Shown here piece after piece: positions 13,993 through 20,766 of a stretch of DNA of 28,615 nt. Both the position numbers and the translations under genes were made by a program. Within the stretch, counting starts at the first letter, position 1. Every line of letters starts with the position of its first letter. Origin of the DNA: JBGTFE01 sp036403235 (lineage in GTDB: Bacteria; Acidobacteriota; Blastocatellia; Pyrinomonadales; Pyrinomonadaceae); NCBI GenBank assembly GCA_036403235.1, contig DASWRI010000060.1, positions 1 to 28,615 of the forward strand. The letters run 5' to 3'. The notes under the pieces are model-generated. The model had not been told where the DNA came from, searched no databases, and saw only the letters and a program-made list of their open reading frames with translations.

Positions 13993-15465
13993 CTAATTGT
14001 ATCCTTCAATATCCGTAAAATCTTCGTAAATCATTCCTCGGCGGTCGCGCTTGGCTTTTGTTACGGCTTCGAATCCGCCTTCTTCGTTGCGCGAGATTTT
14101 GTTGTTTGCGTAGAGACCTTCGAGCACGAATTCGCACGCCGAAACGAGTTTCGCTTTTTCATTTCTGCCGAATTCGAGCGGAACGAGCGTCGATTCGATT
14201 AATTCCGGCACGCTTTCCAAAAGCATCGCGCATTCTTCGGCCGAAGCCGTCTCTGAAAGCAGTAATTTATTGCCTTCGTCAAACCATCGAATCGTCGGCG
14301 CAAAATCGATTCCGAGAAAAAAGCCTTCGAAAATGACGCCGCCCGCGCGCTTGATTAAATCTCTGGCCAGACGCGCCGCGCCGATTTGCTCGCCTTCGTA
14401 TTCGAGCTCCATTTTTCCGGTCATTGCCGGAAGCGCCGCGTAAATATCGGAAATTCGCGGGATGATTTCTTTTTCTCCGGTGATGAGCGCGCGCCGCTCG
14501 GCATTTGAAACGGCCGCTTCGAGCGCTGTAATCGGAAATCTTTGCGAAACGCCCGAACGCTTGTCGATGCGCTGGTCGTCGCGCGCTTCAAAGGCGATTT
14601 GCTCGATTGTTTCCGCGATAAAATCCGGAATTTCGACCGTAAAACCTTCAAAACCTTCGCGCTCAGTCCATGCTTCCTGTTTTGTAATAGATGTTCCGAG
14701 ACCGATGTTTTTCGGGTAATGCGTCTGAATTTCCGCGCCGATTCTGTCTTTGAGCGGCGTGATGATTTTCCCGCGCGCCGTGTAATCTTCGGGATTTGCC
14801 GAAAAAACGAGCATCACGTCGAGCGGCAGCCGAACCGGATAACCTTTTATCTGCACGTCGCCTTCCTGCATGATGTTAAAAAGTCCGACCTGAATTTTTC
14901 CGGCCAAATCCGGCAGCTCGTTTATCGCAAAAATTCCGCGATTGGCGCGCGGCAGCAGACCGAAATGAATCGTCAGTTCGTCTGAAAGTAAATGCCCGCC
15001 TTTCGCCGCTTTTATCGGGTCAACGTCGCCGATTATGTCGGCAATCGTGACGTCGGGCGTCGCCAGTTTTTCGACAAAACGCGAATCGCGTTTTACCCAA
15101 TCAATTTTCGTCTCGTCGCCGTTTTCCTGAATTTGCTGACGACCAAACGCGCTCAAAGGCTGAAAGGGATTATCGTTTATTTCCGAGCCCGCGATAATCG
15201 GAATTTCATCGTCCAGAAGCTCGGTCAGCTGTCTGATAATCCGGCTTTTCGCCTGCCCGCGCAAACCTAAAAGAATGAGATTATGCCGCGCCAAAACCGC
15301 GTTGACGAGCTGCGGAATGACCGTTTCTTCATAACCTAAAACACCTTGAAAAAGTTTTTCGCCCGCTTTGAGTTTTTTTATCAAATTCGCACGCATCTCG
15401 TCTTTGACCGAGCGCGCCGCGTAATTGCTCTGTTTGAGTTCGCTGAGTGTTGCTGCTTTGTTCAT
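13993..15465 (-). CDS. MoxR/ChlI-like AAA+ ATPase
   Basis: 490 residues, cytoplasmic, related to Mg-chelatase subunit I and MoxR ATPases. The P-loop is LLGLRGQAKSR with Lys73; Ala replaces the last Gly of the usual GxxGxGKS. The Walker B-like strand is GIFAINELPDL with Asn182-Glu183 where Asp-Glu is usual. Other landmarks are PDVTIADIIGDVDPIKAA, the ChlI-like insertion around VGLFNIMQEGDVQIKGYPVRLPLD, sensor-like VFSANPEDYTARG, and the arginine-finger region ITPLKDRIGAEI. From memory these changes are usual in this subfamily. The VWA protein at 11483-12808 is the probable partner. Chlorophyll synthesis is not implied, because no pigment genes are nearby. Confidence 0.88.
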   Translation of the reverse strand: MNKAATLSELKQSNYAARSVKDEMRANLIKKLKAGEKLFQGVLGYEETVIPQLVNAVLARHNLILLGLRGQAKSRIIRQLTELLDDEIPIIAGSEINDNPFQPLSAFGRQQIQENGDETKIDWVKRDSRFVEKLATPDVTIADIIGDVDPIKAAKGGHLLSDELTIHFGLLPRANRGIFAINELPDLAGKIQVGLFNIMQEGDVQIKGYPVRLPLDVMLVFSANPEDYTARGKIITPLKDRIGAEIQTHYPKNIGLGTSITKQEAWTEREGFEGFTVEIPDFIAETIEQIAFEARDDQRIDKRSGVSQRFPITALEAAVSNAERRALITGEKEIIPRISDIYAALPAMTGKMELEYEGEQIGAARLARDLIKRAGGVIFEGFFLGIDFAPTIRWFDEGNKLLLSETASAEECAMLLESVPELIESTLVPLEFGRNEKAKLVSACEFVLEGLYANNKISRNEEGGFEAVTKAKRDRRGMIYEDFTDIEGYN

Positions 15466-15503
15466 AAATTCATTCTAACGCACAGGAGAGTAAGGCAAAA
15501 GCA

Positions 15504-15552
15504 AAAAGTAAAAGGGCAATACTAAGAATTTTTTTTTGCCCTTTTTACTTTT
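15504..15552. repeat. Inverted repeat, possible terminator of the cupin gene
   Basis: AAAAGTAAAAGGGCAA (15504-15519) is the inverse of TTGCCCTTTTTACTTTT (15536-15552) apart from one extra T. On the minus strand it follows the cupin stop and continues into TTTTTGCTTTTGCC, so it may terminate that transcript. It is also one of the gap-filling word palindromes. Confidence 0.6.
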
Positions 15553-15562
15553 GTCTTTTATC

Positions 15563-15880
15563 TTATTTTAGCTTCTCACCAATCAAATAAACGACCGCTT
15601 CTTCGCCGGCGACGCGCGCCGAATGATATGTTCCGGCGGGCATAAAATCCCGGTCGCCGGCCTTGAGAACAAAAGTTCCGACTCCTTCGATTGTCAGTTC
15701 GAGCGCGCCGGAAATTATCCAGTGCGTCTGGTCTTCTTCGTGTTTGTGCTGCGCGTAAATCATACCGGCGCGGTCAGACCATTGAAAAACGCGGAAACCT
15801 TCGCCTTCGAGCAAAAATCGCAGCATCGCCGCGTTCGGCTCGTGAATTTGCGTCCAGCGCTCGATTCGGTAACTACTCAT
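15563..15880 (-). CDS. Small cupin-domain protein
   Basis: 105 residues, a single cupin barrel: motif 1 is visible as 'YAQHKHEEDQTHWIISGALELTIEG' and motif 2 as 'DRDFMPAGTYHSARV'. His residues in both motifs and a Glu could bind a metal. Substrate unknown. The start is ATG 15880, seven bases inside the end of the DinB gene, rather than the longer in-frame start at 15943, whose first 21 residues are a shadow of that gene. The overlap suggests coupled translation with the DinB protein. Confidence 0.82.
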   Translation of the reverse strand: MSSYRIERWTQIHEPNAAMLRFLLEGEGFRVFQWSDRAGMIYAQHKHEEDQTHWIISGALELTIEGVGTFVLKAGDRDFMPAGTYHSARVAGEEAVVYLIGEKLK

Positions 15881-16406
15881 CGCGCTCGCGCAAAAGGCGT
15901 TTGAGCATCGCAATCTGCCCTTTGTGATTCGCTTCGTGGTCAATCAAATGACACAAAACCCAGCGCAGGCTGACCTCGACGCGCTTTCCGCGGCGGTCGT
16001 AGCTGATAAGATTTTCGAGGTCTTCGTCGGAAAAGCGCGCCAGAATCTCGCGTGACGTCGCGCCGATTTTGTCGAGCAGACGGACGCAGTCGTTTGCCGT
16101 ATAACCTTTTTCGGCAAAATCCGTCTCGGTCGTGTCGCACCAGTGAACCGCTTTTTTTTCCTCGACGCTCAATTCTCTTTCGGCGACAATCGAATGAATC
16201 CAACTGGCTTCGGCTTCGCCGATATGCAAAATCAAACCGCCGATTTGCGGCGCGGCGGGCGTAAGTTTTTGCGCCAATTCTTCTTTCGATAAATCCGCAA
16301 CGCTTTCGCGCAGCTCGGCGCGCGATTTTTCCCAGGCGTCGAGATAAAACCCGATTTCTTTCGGGAAACCCTCGACCGCCGTTATCGTCCTCGTTACAAT
16401 TTTCAT
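15873..16406 (-). CDS. DinB-family protein (metal-binding four-helix bundle)
   Basis: 177 residues. DinB superfamily proteins are four-helix bundles with a three-histidine metal site; many are thiol transferases or of unknown role, and they are not the DNA polymerase also called DinB. The triad here is His61 (LILHIGEAEASWIH), His157 and His161 (LIDHEANHKGQI). The C-terminal helix pattern 'H...H.GQ...L.R' is diagnostic. Overlaps the cupin gene by eight bases. A second, distant DinB-family gene lies at 24346. Confidence 0.85.
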   Translation of the reverse strand: MKIVTRTITAVEGFPKEIGFYLDAWEKSRAELRESVADLSKEELAQKLTPAAPQIGGLILHIGEAEASWIHSIVAERELSVEEKKAVHWCDTTETDFAEKGYTANDCVRLLDKIGATSREILARFSDEDLENLISYDRRGKRVEVSLRWVLCHLIDHEANHKGQIAMLKRLLRERDE

Positions 16407-16448
16407 ATTTTTATTTTGCCACAGAAAAGAATTATCAGGTGAAATTTA

Positions 16449-16562
16449 CCACAGAGACGCGGAGGCATAGAGACAAAGAAACCACAGATAAACGCAGATA
16501 ATTAAAAACAATCTGCGTTTATCTGTGGTTTCCTTATCTTTAAGATCTCTGTGTCTCTGTGG
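16449..16562. repeat. Large two-tier inverted repeat (CCACAGA family)
   Basis: The inner stem is a perfect 21-base inverted pair, 16479-16499 against 16511-16531 (arms begin AAACCACAGATAAACGC), with an 11-base loop. The outer stem is CCACAGAGAC (16449-16458) against GTCTCTGTGG (16553-16562). It occupies most of the gap between fadE and the DinB gene. 'CCACAGAGAC' words are, as I recall, widespread as intergenic repeats in several bacterial phyla. Confidence 0.9.
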
Positions 16563-16578
16563 TGAAAATCCTGTGTAT

Positions 16579-18357
16579 CTAAAAAACGTATGTGTTTGCC
16601 TCAATCAATTTATCGGCGATTCTCTGTCTTGCGGCAATCGTGTTGACCGGCGAATTGTTTTTTGTAAACCGCCTGAGAGCGGTCAAAAGCATACGCATAT
16701 CGTCGCCCTCGGCGAGCGCCGCAATCGTGTTTTTCGCTTTTGCCTCGACGCGTTGAATCGCGTCGTTGCAGTAAACCGAAGCCATATCAATCTGCCGCCC
16801 GGCGTCGCCGTTTTCGGCGAGCTTTTGAGCGCGTAAAATCGCCGTTTCCATCGAATACGCTTCGATGATGATGTCGGCCGCATTGAGCAGAACTTCCTGC
16901 TGTTCCGAGAGCGCCAGCATATATTTCTGCGCCGCCGTTCCGAGAATCATCAGGGCGATTTTCTTCGCGTTATTGGCTAATTTCATTTCCGTCTGCAAAA
17001 CGCCTTCTTCCTCGTCAAACGACGGCAGCTGCGGATTTAAGAGTTCTTCCTGCAACGCTTTCGCCGCCTGAATAATCCCGATTTGGCCTTTCATCGCGCG
17101 TTTCATCAATTGTCCCGGAATGAGCATTCGATTGATTTCGTTCGTGCCTTCAAAAATGCGGTTGATGCGCGAATCGCGATACGCTTTTTCCGCCGGATAA
17201 TCGGCCGAATAGCCGTAGCCGCCGTAGATTTGCACCATCTCATCGACGACGTAATCGAGCGCTTCCGAACAGGCGACTTTGTTAATCGACGATTCGACCG
17301 CATATTCTTCAATCGAGCGCAGCTTTTTCTCGTTGTCCGCGCCGTCGCCGATGAGCGCGTCAATCATTCCGACCGTTCGATACGTTATCGATTCGGCAAC
17401 CCAGCAGCGAATCGCCATTTCCGCCAGTTTGTGCTTGATGGCGCCGAAACCCGAAATCGGTTTGCCGAATTGATGGCGCTCGTTTGCATAGCGAATCGCT
17501 TCGTGCAGCGCGAGCTTTGCGCCGCCCGTAACGCTTGCGCCTAACTTAAATCTTCCGACGTTCAGGATATTAAAAGCGATTTTCGCCCCGTCGCCGACGT
17601 TTCCGATTAAGCTCGTCGCAGGAATCCGCGCGTCCGACAAAATAAGCGGCGTCGTCGAAGACGATTTGATGCCCATTTTGTGTTCTTCATTGCCGGGGCG
17701 ACAGTTTTCGCTGCGCTCGACGACAAAAGCCGAAAATTTGTTTTTTTCGCCGTCGACTTTAGCGAAAACGATGTAAACGTCAGCAAAACCGCCGTTTGAA
17801 ATCCACATTTTCTCGCCGTTTAAGATATATTCCGTGCCGTCTTCGCTCAATTTCGCGCTGCATTTTGCGCCGAGTGCGTCCGAGCCCGAACCGGCTTCCG
17901 ACAGGCAATAGGCCGTCACGACTTCGCCCGAAACGATTCTCGGAATCCATTTTTCTTTTAACTCCGCCGAGCCGAAATAGAGAATCGGCAGAAGTCCGAT
18001 TGAAGTCTGCGCGCCGAAAGTCGTGCCGAAACCGCCGCCGCGTCCGACGTTTTCGGCGATAATCACGCCCGTAACCTGGTCGAGCGCCGCGCCGCCGTAT
18101 TCTTCCGGAACGCTTGCGCCGAGCAGTCCGAGCTCGCCCGCTTCGCGCACCAGCCGCCGCGCCGTTTCCCAGTCATGCTGCTCCATCGCCGCAATATTCG
18201 GGCGCACTTCGTTATCGACGAACTCGCGAATCGTCTCGCCAATCATCTTGTGTTCTTCGGTAAAATCTTCGGGCGTGAAAATCTCTCCTGCTTCGCGGTT
18301 TTCAATCAAAAACGCGCCGCCCTTGATAAAATCCTTTTCTACTGCTGCTGCATCCAT
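16579..18357 (-). CDS. fadE: Acyl-CoA dehydrogenase, FadE type
   Basis: FAD-dependent first step of fatty-acid beta-oxidation (acyl-CoA to trans-2-enoyl-CoA). 592 residues, the size of Bacillus subtilis FadE, with an extra C-terminal domain as in VLCAD/ACAD9-like enzymes. The N-terminus KGGAFLIENREAGEIFTPEDF is typical. Signature 1 reads CLSEAGSGSDALGAKCSA. Signature 2 is YGGYGYSADYPAEKAYRDSR, followed by INRIFEGTNEINRML, whose Glu403 is the expected catalytic base. A GAGG site precedes the ATG. It is the third member, with fadN and fadA, of a dispersed fadNAE set on one strand. No FadR-like site is seen directly upstream. Confidence 0.93.
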   Translation of the reverse strand: MDAAAVEKDFIKGGAFLIENREAGEIFTPEDFTEEHKMIGETIREFVDNEVRPNIAAMEQHDWETARRLVREAGELGLLGASVPEEYGGAALDQVTGVIIAENVGRGGGFGTTFGAQTSIGLLPILYFGSAELKEKWIPRIVSGEVVTAYCLSEAGSGSDALGAKCSAKLSEDGTEYILNGEKMWISNGGFADVYIVFAKVDGEKNKFSAFVVERSENCRPGNEEHKMGIKSSSTTPLILSDARIPATSLIGNVGDGAKIAFNILNVGRFKLGASVTGGAKLALHEAIRYANERHQFGKPISGFGAIKHKLAEMAIRCWVAESITYRTVGMIDALIGDGADNEKKLRSIEEYAVESSINKVACSEALDYVVDEMVQIYGGYGYSADYPAEKAYRDSRINRIFEGTNEINRMLIPGQLMKRAMKGQIGIIQAAKALQEELLNPQLPSFDEEEGVLQTEMKLANNAKKIALMILGTAAQKYMLALSEQQEVLLNAADIIIEAYSMETAILRAQKLAENGDAGRQIDMASVYCNDAIQRVEAKAKNTIAALAEGDDMRMLLTALRRFTKNNSPVNTIAARQRIADKLIEANTYVF

Positions 18358-18393
18358 AATTTTTTCCTCAATAATTTAGAATTTGAAATTTAA

Positions 18394-18684
18394 TTACATT
18401 CGAAACCACGCTTCATCGTCTTTGATATGAAGCAAAAATTCTTCGATTATCCTTTCGTCCTCCGCGCTGATTAATTTAAGATTCAGGCTCTCTATTTGTT
18501 TGTAAACTTCTTTCCATTTTTCAAAATCTTCGCTTTCCGACAGTTTCAGCTCTTCATCGAATATCGGTTTGATTTTTTGAAATTCTTCGGTCGCCTCGAA
18601 CTTGCAGATTGCCCACGGGAAATCTAAGTCATAAGAGCGCAAAGTTCCGAGCAATTTATCTTCTTGTACCAGTTGAAAATCCAT
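18394..18684 (-). CDS. Small acidic protein of unknown function
   Basis: 96 residues, no signal peptide or membrane segment. It opens MDFQLVQEDKLLGTLRSYDLDFPWAI..., then contains two helices rich in Glu and Lys and ends FLLHIKDDEAWFRM. The pattern recalls small proteins of unknown function linked to immunity-type or housekeeping families, but I cannot name it. Lies between fadA and fadE on the same strand. Its leader consists of the tandem and hairpin repeat at 18688-18765, leaving no clear ribosome-binding site. Confidence 0.65.
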   Translation of the reverse strand: MDFQLVQEDKLLGTLRSYDLDFPWAICKFEATEEFQKIKPIFDEELKLSESEDFEKWKEVYKQIESLNLKLISAEDERIIEEFLLHIKDDEAWFRM

Positions 18685-18687
18685 TTT

Positions 18688-18765
18688 GCTGAACTCTTCA
18701 ACGTGTTCGCTGAACTCTTCAACGTGTTCGCTGAACTCTAAAACCTGGCGGTTTTAGAGTTCAGC
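18688..18765. repeat. Tandem 21-base repeat plus perfect hairpin
   Basis: Two exact 21-base units beginning GCTGAACTCTTCAACG lie at 18688-18708 and 18709-18729, followed by a third partial unit. From 18730, GCTGAACTCTAAAACC forms a perfect 16-base stem with GGTTTTAGAGTTCAGC (18750-18765) around the loop TGGC. Neither side has a T-run, so this is not a classic terminator. It lies between fadA and the 96-residue gene. Confidence 0.9.
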
Positions 18766-18803
18766 CGGATAGCTGTAAAGCGCGACTTAATCAATCTTTT
18801 ACA

Positions 18804-19982
18804 TTAAATCCGCTCGAAAATGCCCGCCGCGCCCATCCCGCCGCCGACGCACATCGTGACCATTCCGTAGCGCGCGTTCCGGCGCTCCATTTCCTGCAGG
18901 ATTGAAGCCGTCAATTTTGCGCCGGTGCAGCCGAGCGGATGCCCGAGAGCGACCGCGCCGCCGTTGACGTTTACTTTTTCGGGATTTATTTCCAGAAGCT
19001 TCATCACCGCCAATCCCTGCGCGGCAAACGCTTCGTTCAATTCGATAATGTCAATCTGGTCGAGCGTCAGTCCGGCCATTTTCAAAGCTTTCGGAATCGC
19101 GTAAACCGGGCCGATGCCCATTTCCTCCGGCAGACAGCCGGCGGTCGCATAAGCGACAAAACGCGCGAGCGGCTTCAAACCGAGTTCATTCGCTTTTTCG
19201 AGAGACATGACGACCGCCGCCGCCGCGCCGTCCGACATCTGCGAAGCGTTTCCGGCCGTCACCGTTCCTTTCGCGTGAAAGACGGGCTTTAATTTGGCAA
19301 AGCCTTCAATCGAAGCGTCGTAACGCACGCCTTCGTCTGTGTCGAAAACGATTTCTTTACGACGGACGCGCCCCTTTTCGTCGAGTTCGTCAACGCGAAC
19401 CGTGAAGGGAATGATTTCGTCTTTGAATCTGCCTTCTTTTATCGCCGCCGCCGCTTTCCGGTGCGAACCGAGCGAAAACTCGTCCGCCTGCTCGCGCGTG
19501 ATTTCGTATTTACGCGCCAGATTTTCGGCCGTCAAGCCCATATTGAGATAATAATCGGGATAAGTTTCGACGAGTCCCGGATTCGGACGGACGACGTTTC
19601 CGCCCATCGGAATCATCGACATCGTTTCGAGCCCGCCCGCGACGATAATTTCCGCGCCGCCCGTCTTGATTCTGTCGGCGGCAATCGCAATCGTCTGCAA
19701 GCCCGACGAGCAGTATCGATTGACCGTCATCGCCGACGTTTCGACCGGAAGCCCGGCCATAATCATGGCGGTTCGCGCGACGTTCATGCCCTGTTCGGCT
19801 TCGGGAAATGCGCAGCCCATAATCACGTCTTCAATCTGCGTCTTGTCGAGATTTTCGACTTTTCCGACCGCTTCCTTAATCGCCGCCGCGCCGAGTTCGT
19901 CGGGACGCGTGTTTTTCAAAGTTCCCTTCGGTGCTTTTCCGACTGCCGTTCGTACGGCCGATACAATAACTGCTTCTTTCAT
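18804..19982 (-). CDS. fadA: Acetyl-CoA C-acyltransferase (thiolase)
   Basis: Final step of beta-oxidation: thiolytic cleavage of 3-ketoacyl-CoA. 392 residues from ATG 19982; an upstream in-frame TTG at 19994 is less likely, because MKEAVIVSAVRTAVGK is the standard thiolase N-terminus. The nucleophile is Cys91 in NRYCSSGLQTIA. The active-site His region is NVNGGAVALGHPLGCTGA and the second Cys is in MVTMCVGGGMGAAG. The long form with LMPMG-like insertion (SMIPMGGNVVRPNP) resembles Bacillus FadA. It follows the 138-residue gene by 21 bases and is probably in the fadN-led transcript. Confidence 0.94.
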   Translation of the reverse strand: MKEAVIVSAVRTAVGKAPKGTLKNTRPDELGAAAIKEAVGKVENLDKTQIEDVIMGCAFPEAEQGMNVARTAMIMAGLPVETSAMTVNRYCSSGLQTIAIAADRIKTGGAEIIVAGGLETMSMIPMGGNVVRPNPGLVETYPDYYLNMGLTAENLARKYEITREQADEFSLGSHRKAAAAIKEGRFKDEIIPFTVRVDELDEKGRVRRKEIVFDTDEGVRYDASIEGFAKLKPVFHAKGTVTAGNASQMSDGAAAAVVMSLEKANELGLKPLARFVAYATAGCLPEEMGIGPVYAIPKALKMAGLTLDQIDIIELNEAFAAQGLAVMKLLEINPEKVNVNGGAVALGHPLGCTGAKLTASILQEMERRNARYGMVTMCVGGGMGAAGIFERI

Positions 19983-20003
19983 AATTTTTCTCAACTTTTA
20001 AGA

Positions 20004-20420
20004 CTATCTAATTTCCCCAGCTTCTTTATATTCCTTCGCTCTGTGCTTTATTTCACCAATTACGGCATCATAATTTTCCCGCGAGAATCTAAACTTTATA
20101 TCTTCCGGAGGCTGATAGCCGCCGCGAAAAATGACTTGAAGATCTACCACATTTTCATCCTTTTCGATTTCACAATCTGTGCTTCCGCAGCCCGCGTCTC
20201 CGCAAATACAAACTCCGATCACGTGATATTTCTTTTTTTCGTAATCCAGGAACGCGGGCAAATCAACCTCATCTTCCTCAAATAAGTAATAAGGAATCGC
20301 TTTATCTTCTCCAATAAATTTTTCTATCGATTCGCCGTCAATTAATAACTCAAAACAAAGTCCTGTAAGAGAATTCCGCTCTCCTTCTATAACTTGAAAG
20401 CTAAGTTTATTTAATTCCAT
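20004..20420 (-). CDS. Uncharacterised protein with a CxC-GxxGCG cysteine cluster
   Basis: 138 residues, cytoplasmic. Residues 71-83 contain a cysteine-rich turn (CICGDAGCGSTDC: Cys71, Cys73, Cys78, Cys83), which could hold a metal. The rest is a beta-rich N-terminal half with acidic loops (LFEEDEVDLPAFLDYEKKK) and a C-terminal helix (YDAVIGEIKHRAKEYKEAG). The pattern occurs in small unannotated bacterial proteins, some near contact-toxin immunity genes, but no toxin is visible here. Eleven bases separate it from the zinc-ribbon gene upstream and 21 from fadA downstream. Confidence 0.72.
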   Translation of the reverse strand: MELNKLSFQVIEGERNSLTGLCFELLIDGESIEKFIGEDKAIPYYLFEEDEVDLPAFLDYEKKKYHVIGVCICGDAGCGSTDCEIEKDENVVDLQVIFRGGYQPPEDIKFRFSRENYDAVIGEIKHRAKEYKEAGEIR

Positions 20421-20431
20421 AAAACGATTAT

Positions 20432-20746
20432 TTAAACTTTTTTGTCTGCATTCTTCCTTTGCCTTTCCAACTCGATTCTTTCAATCACGTCCGCTATGCG
20501 CGGATTTTTTATCTGCAAAATTCGGTTTTGAATATAAACTCTGGCATCTTTCGTGTCGAATTTATAGCCGTAATCGGCCAGCACGCGCATCACTGCCCAA
20601 CGCTTTCGATTCAGTTTGCGCGGCGGCTCGAAAAAGGCTCCCATATCAATCATCAATCGAGCGCATTCGGGGCATTTGCGCGCGGTCGCGCTTTCGTCTT
20701 TGGCAAAACTTTTACGGCAGTCGAAACAAGCCCAGTGCGTGTACAT
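20432..20746 (-). CDS. Zinc-ribbon protein of unknown function
   Basis: 104 residues. A four-cysteine ribbon occupies the N-terminus (Cys7, Cys10, Cys25, Cys28: HWACFDCRKSF and KCPECARLM). It is followed by a basic region (PPRKLNRKRWAVMRVL) and a C-terminal helix (IADVIERIELERQRKN). The combination suggests nucleic-acid or ribosome contact, but that is inference. It starts 20 bases after kup on the same strand. Confidence 0.75.
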   Translation of the reverse strand: MYTHWACFDCRKSFAKDESATARKCPECARLMIDMGAFFEPPRKLNRKRWAVMRVLADYGYKFDTKDARVYIQNRILQIKNPRIADVIERIELERQRKNADKKV

Positions 20747-20766
20747 TTAGATGCCAGATTTCCTTT

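Noticed and set aside
11483..15465. Magnesium chelatase for chlorophyll synthesis
   Set aside because: Only the ATPase and VWA parts resemble BchI and BchD; there is no BchH or pigment gene, and many bacteria use such pairs for other tasks.
16449..16562. Ordinary rho-independent terminator of fadE
   Set aside because: The stem is very long, two-tiered and lacks a T-tail; it fits a repeat element better, though it may still affect the RNA end.
18688..18765. Possible CRISPR-like repeat
   Set aside because: The 21-base units are directly adjacent with no spacers and no cas genes are nearby.
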